A stretch of DNA of 64,000 bases. It comes from Brevibacillus laterosporus LMG 15441 (lineage in GTDB: Bacteria > Bacillota > Bacilli > Brevibacillales > Brevibacillaceae). The stretch lies in NCBI RefSeq assembly GCF_000219535.2, contig NZ_CP007806.1, positions 4,188,501 to 4,252,500 on the forward strand. The letters are read 5' to 3'. This document shows positions 1 to 7,995 of this stretch, piece by piece; the first letter of the stretch is position 1, and the number at the start of each line of letters is the position of its first letter. The translations under genes and the position numbers were made by a program. The notes below the pieces were generated by a model. The model was given only the letters and a program-made list of their open reading frames with translations, searched no databases and was not told the DNA's origin.

Positions 1-54
1 TTTCTCCTATACTTGTCCGCAGATTTCTAGTCTTTTGAGGAAATAATGGCAAGC

Positions 55-342
55 TTAGTACAAGTACACGAGATAATAACTAGCCGCCGTACAAACCACT
101 AATGAACCGATAATAAATGTGATAGCCTGCATATGATTTTTATATTTGCCTTCAAAGTAAAGCATAACGATACTGACGCCTGCGCCTCCAGCCAAGCTAT
201 TTACTAGAAATAGACTCGCTTGCTGGGATAGTCCCAACCACATCAGAAACGGGGTAAGCAGCAAATTTAAGCCCACCAAAAACGTAAAAAAGAAAAAAGC
301 GCTTTTCCAACGAAATTTAATAAGCTTGTTGCTCTCCTCCAT
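55..342 (-). CDS. Small integral membrane protein, unknown function
   Basis: I do not recognise a family. The product is about 95 residues, mostly hydrophobic, with roughly three membrane segments (phenylalanine- and leucine-rich stretch near residues 15-35, a glycine/alanine-rich one near 45-62 and a C-terminal one near 74-92). The start at 342 is chosen because a GGGGAGG ribosome binding site lies eight bases upstream; the frame stays open further upstream without such a site. It follows the PTS IIC gene on the same strand but a hairpin at 445-486 separates them, so it may be a separate unit or read through. Function cannot be inferred. Confidence 0.65.
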   Translation of the reverse strand: MEESNKLIKFRWKSAFFFFTFLVGLNLLLTPFLMWLGLSQQASLFLVNSLAGGAGVSIVMLYFEGKYKNHMQAITFIIGSLVVCTAASYYLVYLY

Positions 343-444
343 TGTCCATTCCTCCCCTCTATGCAAAACAACACTATCAGATAACAAGAACGTAATGTGA
401 GTAGAATGCTACTCATCTACCATGTATGCTTCTCCAACAAAAGA

Positions 445-486
445 GACGTGGACAAAGAATGCCATAAGCTCCCTTTGCTCCACGTC
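445..486 (-). terminator. Terminator-like hairpin after PTS IIC gene
   Basis: On the minus strand a 7-bp arm GGACGTG/GACGTCC-type pairing (positions 445-451 with 480-486), extended by CAAAG/CTTTG, is followed by a T-rich stretch. It lies 27 bases past the stop of the PTS IIC gene. Confidence 0.5.
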
Positions 487-512
487 CCCCCTTTCTTTAT
501 CTTACATCATGT

Positions 513-1790
513 TTACATTGTCGCTGTTTCCTCAGCTTCTCTTTCTTGGTCCACTACTTTTTTGTCATACATTTTAAAGAATGGAATGTAGATCAGGAAG
601 GAAATCAGGATATTGATTACGACCAGAATAATGGCTCTCCAATCCCCGCCCGTAGCCAGATACGCTCCAATCGGTGCTGGCAGTGTCCACGGTACCATAA
701 TGTAAGTCGGATTCACCAAGCCAAGCACAGTGGCATAATACGACAAGGAAGCCGTAATAACAGGAACGATAACGAAAGGTATAATCAGCACTGGATTTAA
801 CACAATCGGCATCCCGAAAATCACGGGTTCATTAATATTGAAGATCCCCGGTACAATGACAGTTTTTCCTAATGTCTTGTGATAGTTTGATTTGGCAAAT
901 AACAGCATACATAGGACAAGACCAAGTGTCGCACCTGATCCTCCAACCCAAACATACCATTGAAAGAATGTTTCAGGTGCCACATGCGGAATCGCTTGAC
1001 CAGCGGCTACTGCCTCCGCATTTTTAGCCAAATACACTTCCCATAGTGGACGAGCAATCGTACCTACAATGGAAACCCCATGGATACCAAATGCCCAGAA
1101 GAACGTAATTAAAATAACCGGAATTAGTATACCAGGCAAGCTATCTCCTGCTTTTACTAACGGTGCAATAATTTTATCAACAAGTCCATGTAAATCAATT
1201 TTAAAGACAACCGTAATGATTGTCATGATCAGAAGCACGATTGCTACCGGGATCAATGCTTCAAAAGAACGTAGCAGGGAAGGCGGCACCTGATCTGGAA
1301 GCTTGATCATCAAATTGCGCTGTTTACAGAAGCGCAATACCTCTACAGCAAAAATAGAAGCAAGCATCGCTACGAACAAGCCGTGTCCACCTAGATTGGT
1401 CATTGGAAGAACAAAGCCTGCTCCATCCATCACTTTAGGTGCAATCGTCATGAGAAATGCCATGATTGCTAATTGTGAACCTGCCAAAGGATCAAGATTA
1501 TAGCTCTTCGCCAGATTATGCCCTATCCCAAAGGAAATGTAGAGTGACATGATAAACATCGTCATACGGTATGGAATAAGAATTTGACCCGCATTTTCCT
1601 TTGCCCACATTGTGATTGCCCAATCTTGTGGCAACGGTGGGAAAGCAATAATTAAGAAGAAACTTCCTACGATAATAAACGGTAAAGCGGAGATAACCCC
1701 GTCACGGATTGCACGTAAATGTCGTTGTTCAGCGATACGAGCAATAGGACCTGACAAGTGTTTATCTAAAAATTGTACAAAAGCGTCCAT
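513..1790 (-). CDS. PTS sugar transporter, Lac-family subunit IIC (CelB-like)
   Basis: Membrane-embedded transport subunit of a phosphoenolpyruvate-dependent sugar PTS of the lactose/cellobiose family. The 425-residue product is a full-length IIC: about ten hydrophobic segments and the family signature around residues 325-340 containing NINEPVIFG, which forms the sugar site. The start at 1790 (MDAFVQF) has a GGGGGAAG ribosome binding site seven bases upstream; an in-frame upstream start at 1823 lacks one. It lies 64 bases downstream of the matching IIB gene, so the two are co-transcribed. No IIA gene is present in the window, so IIA must be supplied from elsewhere. The neighbouring MurQ and RpiR genes suggest an amino-sugar or cell-wall sugar substrate rather than cellobiose, which is inference. 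Confidence 0.9.
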   Translation of the reverse strand: MDAFVQFLDKHLSGPIARIAEQRHLRAIRDGVISALPFIIVGSFFLIIAFPPLPQDWAITMWAKENAGQILIPYRMTMFIMSLYISFGIGHNLAKSYNLDPLAGSQLAIMAFLMTIAPKVMDGAGFVLPMTNLGGHGLFVAMLASIFAVEVLRFCKQRNLMIKLPDQVPPSLLRSFEALIPVAIVLLIMTIITVVFKIDLHGLVDKIIAPLVKAGDSLPGILIPVILITFFWAFGIHGVSIVGTIARPLWEVYLAKNAEAVAAGQAIPHVAPETFFQWYVWVGGSGATLGLVLCMLLFAKSNYHKTLGKTVIVPGIFNINEPVIFGMPIVLNPVLIIPFVIVPVITASLSYYATVLGLVNPTYIMVPWTLPAPIGAYLATGGDWRAIILVVINILISFLIYIPFFKMYDKKVVDQEREAEETATM

Positions 1791-1854
1791 TGTCTTACTT
1801 CCCCCTTTACGCCCTGCGGACATCCTCTTTACAAGAAATGTTCTAGGTGTCTGA

Positions 1855-2160
1855 TTACTTTGCTACTTCCTGTACTTTTTTAAATAAGGTTGCTCCACCA
1901 AGTGGTGTGTAGCCCTGAGGTGGAATCAGTTCGCACGGCACTCCTGCTGCATCCGCTTCTTGTTTTAACTGTTCAAAACGATGACGTACCTGAGGAGCTA
2001 CCATGGCTACATTCCAGCCATTTTTCACTTCCTCAGCAAATTCTTGTGTACTAACAGCCTTCACTTCCATTTCGACCCCATGCTTATCTGCTTCTTTTTT
2101 AAGAGCGTTTACCACAATAGCACTGGACATCCCTGCGGAACATACGAATAATACCTTCAT
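1855..2160 (-). CDS. PTS sugar transporter, Lac-family subunit IIB
   Basis: Cytosolic phosphocarrier that passes phosphate from IIA to the incoming sugar at IIC. The 101-residue protein has the normal length of the family and begins with the typical beta strand ending in the phosphorylated cysteine, Cys7, in the CSAGMSS loop. A good ribosome binding site (GGAGG) precedes the ATG. It is the first PTS gene of the transcript and follows murQ after a 229-base gap that holds repeats and possible RNA structure (2254-2316), so expression may be set by its own leader or promoter as well as by read-through from murQ. Confidence 0.92.
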   Translation of the reverse strand: MKVLFVCSAGMSSAIVVNALKKEADKHGVEMEVKAVSTQEFAEEVKNGWNVAMVAPQVRHRFEQLKQEADAAGVPCELIPPQGYTPLGGATLFKKVQEVAK

Positions 2161-2253
2161 TACGATTCCTCCTTTTGCATGTATGAAAGTTTTTTGTAAC
2201 CTTTACTAAAATAAAGCACTAGCTTTCAAGAGCGGGGGAAGCCCTTGGACATC

Positions 2254-2316
2254 AGCAGGTAGGTTTTATACAAGCATGATGAACGAAATGCTTTTCGATA
2301 CCTGCTTTATACCTGC
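2254..2316 (-). promoter_or_regulatory. Repeat cluster and possible stem-loop in PTS leader
   Basis: Upstream of the IIB gene the sequence ATACCTGC occurs twice with an 11-base period (2298-2305 and 2309-2316), and the inverse AGCAGGTA lies at 2254-2261, pairing perfectly with TACCTGCT at 2299-2306. Inside that loop is a perfect CGAAA-TGCT-TTTCG inverted repeat (2284-2297). It could be an operator cluster or an RNA antiterminator-type structure; the sequence alone does not decide. Confidence 0.4.
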
Positions 2317-2389
2317 CTTTAGTGTTACACCCCACTATGCATGTTGTCGAATCTATTTGTTTATAATGGTTGTATTTTTACTTGCGACA

Positions 2390-3289
2390 CTATTCTGATG
2401 ATTGTTGGAGGGCGTGCTGAACAAATCCTTCATACTTTTGCAAACGCTCCAGCGCCTCTTCATATTCACATGCAGCTAATATCATCACGATTGCTGCTTT
2501 TACATTCTTGTTAGCCTTTTCATAGAATTCAGTAGCTTGCTCGTAGCTAACCTCTGTTGCTTGCATAATAATTCGCTTGGAACGCTCCACTAGCTTTAGA
2601 TTAGTTGGCTGAACATCTACCATCAGGTTTTTATACACTTTGCCAACGCCAATCATCGAGCAGGTGGAGATCATATTTAATACTAGCTTCTGTGCTGTTC
2701 CCGCCTTTAATCGAGTGGAGCCCGTCAAAATTTCAGGACCTGGAACTACCTCGATAGCCACATGAGCAAATCGACTAATCTCCGCACCCTTATTACAAGC
2801 AAGGCTGGCTGTGCTGGCTCCTACACTGCTCGCATACTGGAGAGCGCCGATAACATAAGGTGTACGTCCGCTGGCTGCAATCCCGATAACGGTGTCTTTG
2901 TCTGTTAATCCAATGGCTTGCAGGTCACTTTTAGCAAACTCAGCATTATCCTCGGCACCTTCCACCGCAACGACAAAAGCCTCTTTTCCCCCAGCAATCA
3001 ATCCTTGTACCATCTCAAAATCAGTACCAAAAGTAGGAGGGCATTCCACTGCATCCAGGATTCCTAATCGTCCACTGGTACCGGCTCCTATATAAATAAG
3101 TCTTCCGTCTTGTTTAAAAGAGCGAATCACTAGCTGAATGGCTCTTTCAATCTGCTCCAGCTCAGCAGCAATGGCACGTGGTACCTTTTGATCTTCCTCA
3201 TTCATGATTTGCAACACGTTTAGGATCGTCATCTGGTCCAAATTCATCGTTCTATCATTACGTGTCTCTGTTACCAATTTCTCCAGCAT
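2390..3289 (-). CDS. murQ: N-acetylmuramic acid 6-phosphate etherase MurQ
   Basis: Cleaves the lactyl ether of MurNAc 6-phosphate to give GlcNAc 6-phosphate and D-lactate in peptidoglycan recycling; cytosolic SIS-domain enzyme. The 299-residue length and the start MLEKL.TE.RN..TMNLD are typical. The SIS sugar-phosphate loop (GAGTSGRLG, about residues 68-76) and two glutamates that fit the catalytic pair of E. coli MurQ are present: Glu82 in [10 protein letters not shown] and Glu113 in EGAEDN. The ATG at 3289 has a GGTGAG ribosome binding site. A cre-like site lies 24 bases upstream and an inverted repeat further up could bind the RpiR regulator encoded next door. Downstream lie the PTS IIB/IIC genes. 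Confidence 0.96.
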   Translation of the reverse strand: MLEKLVTETRNDRTMNLDQMTILNVLQIMNEEDQKVPRAIAAELEQIERAIQLVIRSFKQDGRLIYIGAGTSGRLGILDAVECPPTFGTDFEMVQGLIAGGKEAFVVAVEGAEDNAEFAKSDLQAIGLTDKDTVIGIAASGRTPYVIGALQYASSVGASTASLACNKGAEISRFAHVAIEVVPGPEILTGSTRLKAGTAQKLVLNMISTCSMIGVGKVYKNLMVDVQPTNLKLVERSKRIIMQATEVSYEQATEFYEKANKNVKAAIVMILAACEYEEALERLQKYEGFVQHALQQSSE

Positions 3290-3312
3290 GCGCTCACCTT
3301 CTGCTCCTATTT

Positions 3313-3326
3313 TGTTTCCGCTTTCA
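3313..3326 (-). promoter_or_regulatory. cre-like catabolite control site before murQ
   Basis: The minus-strand sequence TGAAAGCGGAAACA matches the CcpA cre consensus TGWAANCGNTNNCW at all but one position. It lies 24-37 bases upstream of the murQ start, so bound CcpA would block transcription. Confidence 0.55.
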
Positions 3327-3336
3327 TTTTACCACT

Positions 3337-3386
3337 TTGAAATAAAACGTCAATTATTTTATTTATTTTATGAATCAAAATTTCAA
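3337..3386. promoter_or_regulatory. Inverted repeats in murR-murQ gap, candidate RpiR operator
   Basis: TTGAAAT (3337-3343) and ATTTCAA (3380-3386) form an outer inverted repeat, and AAATAAAA (3340-3347) and TTTTATTT (3357-3364) an inner perfect one. The region is very AT-rich, so chance matches are possible. Position between the regulator gene and murQ is the main argument. Confidence 0.3.
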
Positions 3387-3463
3387 TGCACAATAAAAAA
3401 ATAGGTAGTAAGAGAGCAAGGATGCAGCATAAAGGCAAGCATCCGCGCACCTAATCTCCCCTC

Positions 3464-4315
3464 CTACCTGCTAGACCTTAATACCTCTTCACGAATTTCA
3501 TTAAAGTTCTCAATAACCGTTTCCCCTATTCGATTAAACACACTGACATATAAGGCATCCACAATCGTTAAGTGCATAATTCTGGAAGCAAAACTACCTA
3601 CACGAAAATCCTGTTCAATATTTGGCGTACAAAGCTTAATGTCAGCTTCTTTATACAAAGGAGATTTCGTTACATTGGTAATAGCGATAACCGTCACCTG
3701 CTTCTTTTTAGCGAAACGTACGATTTCCAGCACCTCTTTGGTATTCCCGCTTACAGAAATAGCGATCAGTACCCCTCCTTTTTTCATATTGGACACCACA
3801 GGAAGCATCATATGAAAATCGGTGGTCATCTCCGAGTAGTAACCAATTTTTCTAAATTTATGACAACCATCCAAGGACACTACCGAGGAGCCACCTACAC
3901 CGTAAAAGATGACACTCTTCGTCTGTAAAATAGCCTCTACCGCTTTTTCTAATTCCCGTCTGTCAAGAGAAGTGGATATTTCCTCAATAGCAGTCTTATT
4001 GTGATACTGGACTTTTTGAAATAATTCATAGGGCTCGTCCTGCTTTTTAATGATGGAGAAGTCGCTCATATTCATATCTGAGCGAGTTAAATCTCGAACT
4101 AGCGCCAGCTTAAACGCCTGAAAGCTACTCATCCCAATTGATTTACAAAACCGAACGACACTAGCTTCGCTTGCGCCTGATTGCTTGGAAATTTGTTTTG
4201 TTGTCATGGTTGGAATTAATTCAGCATGATTCACAATATAGCTTGCTACTTTTCTCTCTGCCTGCGTAAAGCTATTTAATTGGCTTTCAATCTTGCTTAT
4301 AATCATGGAATGCAT
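3464..4315 (-). CDS. RpiR-family transcriptional regulator (MurR-like)
   Basis: Sugar-phosphate-responsive repressor with an N-terminal helix-turn-helix of the RpiR type (about residues 1-77; TTKQISKQSGASEASVVRFCK is the recognition region) and a C-terminal SIS domain (about 120-260; GVGGSSVV and SVSGNTKEV loops). The 283-residue length is normal. The ATG at 4315 has GGAGG nine bases upstream. It lies 174 bases upstream of murQ on the same strand, so its likely ligand is MurNAc 6-phosphate or a related amino-sugar phosphate, by analogy with MurR of E. coli and the YbbH regulator beside murQ in B. subtilis. Its operator may be the inverted repeats at 3337-3386. Confidence 0.9.
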   Translation of the reverse strand: MHSMIISKIESQLNSFTQAERKVASYIVNHAELIPTMTTKQISKQSGASEASVVRFCKSIGMSSFQAFKLALVRDLTRSDMNMSDFSIIKKQDEPYELFQKVQYHNKTAIEEISTSLDRRELEKAVEAILQTKSVIFYGVGGSSVVSLDGCHKFRKIGYYSEMTTDFHMMLPVVSNMKKGGVLIAISVSGNTKEVLEIVRFAKKKQVTVIAITNVTKSPLYKEADIKLCTPNIEQDFRVGSFASRIMHLTIVDALYVSVFNRIGETVIENFNEIREEVLRSSR

Positions 4316-4552
4316 CTCATTCGCCTCCGTTCTTCTCTAGTTTTACCACATCTTACCTAGTTTGTAATAGTAGAAACCCGTAAGATTTTCGTTTTTCGCA
4401 CATCACATAAAATTTCTTCGAAGAAATCACCATTAAATTTTTATCTTACATTCAAAAAATTGTAAGAAATAATATATGGAATAATATTACATTTATTGAT
4501 AATATAGTATTCAAGCTATTCATTTCATCACAAAGGGAGGCTTATTATTCAA

Positions 4553-5935
4553 ATGGTGAAAAAAGTGTTATTATCTGTTGCTCTCCTCTTTACAACCGCT
4601 TTTAGTAGTAGTGTAGGCTTTGCCAAGGAAGTCATTGAAGAGAAAAAGCCGGACAAGCCCCAGATTAAAGAAGTAGAGTTAGGCTCAGAAAAGCTAGGAA
4701 AACCTTTAGGAGAAAAGCTAGTTGTTGAGGAGGGGGCAGAAAAGCTACTTGATCCTGAAGAAAAAACAGTGGACATTGATGATTCTCTCTCTGCCCCCAA
4801 AAAGAAAAAATCCGCTACTGCCGAAGCTGAGGCAGAAAATACGGACGCAAATAATGCTAAGCCAATCACCATCGACTCTATTCACTCTGGCACCATCAAT
4901 AAGGAAGGCGAGATCAGATGGTATGCCTTCTATAATACTAAGCCTGGAAAATTAACCGTCTTCCTTCAAACAGTTCGCTCCACTGACGTGAATTATGATC
5001 TGCATCTCTTTAAATTAAATGAGGAAACGATGAAGCTTGAAGAAGAATTAATCTCCTCCTATCAAGCGGGAAAAAACGAACAGGTTGCCCGCATCGCCCC
5101 TGAAGGTTATTACTACATAGCCGTAAATTCCGTTAAAGGCTTTGATACGGCTAATACCTTTGCTCTCGTAGTCAAGCACTCCACTACCTACGACAAATCT
5201 GAACCCGATGACAATGCATGGCTCGCTCAGGAAAAGGATTCCACCACCTTTACCAATACCCAAACGATTGATAATCCATTCGATGAAGATTGGAGTTATT
5301 TCCACGTACTAGAACCAAAATCAATCTCTGTCACCCTAGACAACCAGATCTCAGGTACCGTTTATCGCGCAGATATATTAGATGCAGCAGCAAATGTACT
5401 CCTGAGCCTCGATCAAAACAAGCAGTATCTCGTCAATTTCCCTAAAGGTGACTACTTTATTCGCGTTCTCTCTTCATCAGGCTATAGTGATTCTCAGACC
5501 TATACGTTAAGTGTTAAAGACCAATCAGTAGCGAGCTCTGTAGTAATCAACAACATTAACTCAGATGGAGGTGTGGAAGGCTTAGTCGATTATTCTCAGG
5601 GGAAAAAATGGAGAATTAAAAATAATATTACCGTTCATGGAAAAGCATACGATGCCAATGGCTACCCGGCTTATAATGTTCCCATTACGGTATATGTCGT
5701 GACACGTCTTAATAATACGGTCTATTCAGGCACAGGAACAGCCGATGCCAATGGAAACTTTAGTATCGCCGTGAACGGAATTGGCCCGGCTATCGGTCAG
5801 AACACCCACTACCTCTACTCGTTTATACACTATTATGATGTGATTCCGCTTGTAGTGGCTAGTGGATCAACCAAGCTAACTTCTAATGTAGACAGTGTCT
5901 ATCACTTCGCTTACTCGATTTATAATAGAAGCTAA
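4553..5935 (+). CDS. Secreted protein with two PPC-type domains and an Ig-like C-terminus
   Basis: An N-terminal signal peptide (lysines, hydrophobic core to about residue 19, cleavage likely after FA at 24) is followed by a charged Glu/Lys-rich linker (25-100). Residues about 103-210 and 217-326 look like two bacterial pre-peptidase C-terminal (PPC) beta-sandwich domains: conserved W-Y/F at the start (IRWYAF, DWSYFHV), YDLHLF and a closing Y-Y-I-V/A strand (GYYYIAV, GDYFIRV). Residues about 370-430 resemble an Ig-like or CarboxypepD-reg fold with DANGN. No protease domain is present, so this is not a protease precursor remnant in any visible way; a binding or surface role is possible. GGGAGG precedes the ATG at a rather long 12-base distance. 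Ends at a strong shared terminator. Confidence 0.8.
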   Translation: MVKKVLLSVALLFTTAFSSSVGFAKEVIEEKKPDKPQIKEVELGSEKLGKPLGEKLVVEEGAEKLLDPEEKTVDIDDSLSAPKKKKSATAEAEAENTDANNAKPITIDSIHSGTINKEGEIRWYAFYNTKPGKLTVFLQTVRSTDVNYDLHLFKLNEETMKLEEELISSYQAGKNEQVARIAPEGYYYIAVNSVKGFDTANTFALVVKHSTTYDKSEPDDNAWLAQEKDSTTFTNTQTIDNPFDEDWSYFHVLEPKSISVTLDNQISGTVYRADILDAAANVLLSLDQNKQYLVNFPKGDYFIRVLSSSGYSDSQTYTLSVKDQSVASSVVINNINSDGGVEGLVDYSQGKKWRIKNNITVHGKAYDANGYPAYNVPITVYVVTRLNNTVYSGTGTADANGNFSIAVNGIGPAIGQNTHYLYSFIHYYDVIPLVVASGSTKLTSNVDSVYHFAYSIYNRS

Positions 5936-5956
5936 TTCTCCTAGCTGTGTAGATAA

Positions 5957-6001
5957 AAAACGTAGCAAGAAGCTATATACTTATGCTTCTTGCTACGTTT
6001 T
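5957..6001. terminator. Bidirectional terminator between secreted protein and M23 lipoprotein
   Basis: A perfect 17-bp stem, AAAACGTAGCAAGAAGC (5957-5973) with its complement at 5985-6001, 11-base loop, with T-run on either strand. It separates two convergent genes. Confidence 0.95.
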
Positions 6002-6040
6002 CCTTCTGTCTTACAATCAACGTTACTACTTCGTTAACAT

Positions 6041-7042
6041 CTACGAGCCTTTTTTCATGTATTCGCCGCGAATCGGATTCGCATTCCCTTCCCACTTAAT
6101 GCGAATGGACTTATTATTCATAACCTCAGGTGAGTTAGAAACTTGAAAATGAATATGTGCTTCACTAGAATTACCTGAATTTCCGCACAATCCAATGATC
6201 TCACCTCGTTTCACCTTATCTCCTACTTTTACTTTAAGAGAGCCTGTTTTTAAATGTGCAGTGACACTATACTCGCCATTTCCATGGTCTATAATCACAT
6301 GGTTACCAAGCAGTTCTGTTTTATTCGTTGTGCCAACGGGTACGTTATCAGGGATTTTATTTTCCACCTTCACTACCTTGCCATCCGCCGCAGCACTCAC
6401 CTCCTGCCCGTAAGCATAGTAGCTTTCATTCTTAGACGGGTCACCCTGATAGGTCTTGCCATCCTTCATGATAACCAAATCGTAAGCATAACGCTGATTT
6501 TCTTGCTCATAATGGTAGTTAAATAATTCGTTTGTCCCTCCCCAAAAGACAAACCAATCCTGTTTGACAGGAGGAGTGAAGACATTTTTTGTAAAGGCCT
6601 GATCCGTTTGTGGAAAAGCCTTTAGTGGCATAATTTTTAGTCCATTAATTTTTTGTTGCTGGTTAAATATAGCACTTAATCCCTTTGTACCACTTTGATC
6701 CAGCCATAGATATTGCTGATAACCATTTCCTATTGGTACATCAGCCTGTAACGTATAGCCTGTTATTCCCTCCTGAAATGGATGGGCGAGTTGCTTCAAT
6801 TCCTCTGAGCTTACTTGCTGCTGAAATTCCTTGGTCATTTGTGCATGGATTCGTTCATACTCCTCGTCTAAAAATACTTCACCGAATTGCTTCGGCTTGA
6901 TCGGCTGCATGATGCTTCCCGTCTCCTTTTTTTGCACTACTTCTGTTTTCTCAGACTGATGAACCACCGGCTTCCCGCAAGCAGTGAGACTGACTCCCAG
7001 CGCAGCTACTAAAAGGATAGGCGGGTAAATAGATCGTTTCAT
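6041..7042 (-). CDS. M23-family metallopeptidase lipoprotein with DUF3887-type domain
   Basis: Cell-wall endopeptidase-type lipoprotein on the outer face of the membrane. A short signal sequence ends in the lipobox LTAC with Cys22. Residues about 55-140 resemble the DUF3887 fold often placed before such domains. The C-terminal half is an M23 (LytM-type) domain with candidate zinc ligands His177 and Asp188 (NYHYE...YAYDL) and His298 of the AHIHF motif (His296/His298), plus His263; GNHVIIDHGNGEYS and GDKVKRGEIIG are typical of the fold. The start has GAGAGGGG eight bases upstream. It is divergent from the two-component genes at 7270, so the regulator may also act on it. Confidence 0.88.
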   Translation of the reverse strand: MKRSIYPPILLVAALGVSLTACGKPVVHQSEKTEVVQKKETGSIMQPIKPKQFGEVFLDEEYERIHAQMTKEFQQQVSSEELKQLAHPFQEGITGYTLQADVPIGNGYQQYLWLDQSGTKGLSAIFNQQQKINGLKIMPLKAFPQTDQAFTKNVFTPPVKQDWFVFWGGTNELFNYHYEQENQRYAYDLVIMKDGKTYQGDPSKNESYYAYGQEVSAAADGKVVKVENKIPDNVPVGTTNKTELLGNHVIIDHGNGEYSVTAHLKTGSLKVKVGDKVKRGEIIGLCGNSGNSSEAHIHFQVSNSPEVMNNKSIRIKWEGNANPIRGEYMKKGS

Positions 7043-7049
7043 AAATAGA

Positions 7050-7105
7050 CCCCTCTCGAAATTTTCTTTTTTAACCTTATCAGAAGAACATTACCCCTCT
7101 CGAAA
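7050..7105 (-). repeat. 12-bp direct repeat upstream of M23 lipoprotein gene
   Basis: CCCCTCTCGAAA occurs at 7050-7061 (containing the ribosome binding site complement) and again at 7094-7105, 44 bases apart. Meaning unknown; it may be a small local duplication. Confidence 0.5.
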
Positions 7106-7163
7106 CTCTTCCTTACGAGTAGCTTACTTTGTACGCTTGTCCTCTTCCTGTTCTTCTTTATTC

Positions 7164-7181
7164 GTTAAGACTGAGTTAAGA
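7164..7181 (+). promoter_or_regulatory. Direct repeat GTTAAGA, candidate response-regulator site
   Basis: GTTAAGA at 7164-7170 and 7175-7181 repeats with an 11-base period, the pattern bound by OmpR-family dimers. A candidate -10 (TATGAT, 7213-7218) lies 32 bases downstream with no good -35, as expected for an activated promoter. Confidence 0.45.
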
Positions 7182-7269
7182 TCGCGTGTCTAAAATCCCG
7201 AGAAAACCATGGTATGATAAACCCTAGAAGCAGTCCGAAGAGGATTTATACATAAAGGAGGAATGGTGC

Positions 7270-7995
7270 ATGCTTCATGCACAACTTTTGGTGGTGGACG
7301 ATGAGCTAGCCATCGGTAAAATGCTAAGAACCGTTCTTTCTAAAGAAGGATTTGAGCATGTGGATGTGGCAATCTCAGCCGAAGATGCCTTGAATGCCTG
7401 TCAGAATAAAACCTATGATCTTATCTTATTGGACGTCATGCTACCTGGAAAAAGCGGCGTAGAGATATGTCCATTACTGCGAGTGTATACCAATGCTCCC
7501 ATTCTGTTTGTAACAGCGAAAAATACCGATTTAGACAAATTATCCGGCTTTGCGGTGGGTGCAGACGATTACATTACCAAACCCTTTCATCCCTTAGAGG
7601 TGGTAGCCCGTATAAAAGCCCATCTACGTCGTTACCTACAATCAACGGAACGAGAACCCATAGCAGTAAATCCGACCACGGTCTATGATTTCGGCCACTT
7701 TCTACTAGATGAACAAGCTGGGGAAGTGAGGGTCGCTAATAAGGTTGTCGATTTCCCCGCTCAGGTTTATCAGCTCCTGCTATTTTTATGCCAGAATCCG
7801 AATCGGATTTTTAGTAAGCAACAGCTTTACGAGCATGTCTGGGGGCACAATTCCTTTTCTGATGACAATACAGTAATGGTGCATATTCATCGGATTCGTG
7901 AGCGAATTGAACCAATACCAAGCAATCCAATCTATCTAGTTACAATTAGAGGACTTGGTTACAAGCTACTCCAGCGTGGGGCTAAACCAGTATGA
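7270..7995 (+). CDS. OmpR-family response regulator
   Basis: Two-component DNA-binding regulator of 241 residues. The receiver domain (about 5-118) keeps the acidic pair Asp10/Asp11 (VVDDE), the phosphorylation site Asp55 (LLDVMLPG) and Lys104 (ITKPF). The C-terminal winged helix (about 140-238) has the usual HVWG and HIHRIRERIE...TIRGLGYKL. AAAGGAGG lies seven bases before the ATG. The stop overlaps the start of the kinase gene (ATGA), so the two are translationally coupled. A GTTAAGA direct repeat upstream may be its own binding site. The signal is not known; the divergent M23 peptidase lipoprotein suggests an envelope role. Confidence 0.95.
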   Translation: MLHAQLLVVDDELAIGKMLRTVLSKEGFEHVDVAISAEDALNACQNKTYDLILLDVMLPGKSGVEICPLLRVYTNAPILFVTAKNTDLDKLSGFAVGADDYITKPFHPLEVVARIKAHLRRYLQSTEREPIAVNPTTVYDFGHFLLDEQAGEVRVANKVVDFPAQVYQLLLFLCQNPNRIFSKQQLYEHVWGHNSFSDDNTVMVHIHRIRERIEPIPSNPIYLVTIRGLGYKLLQRGAKPV

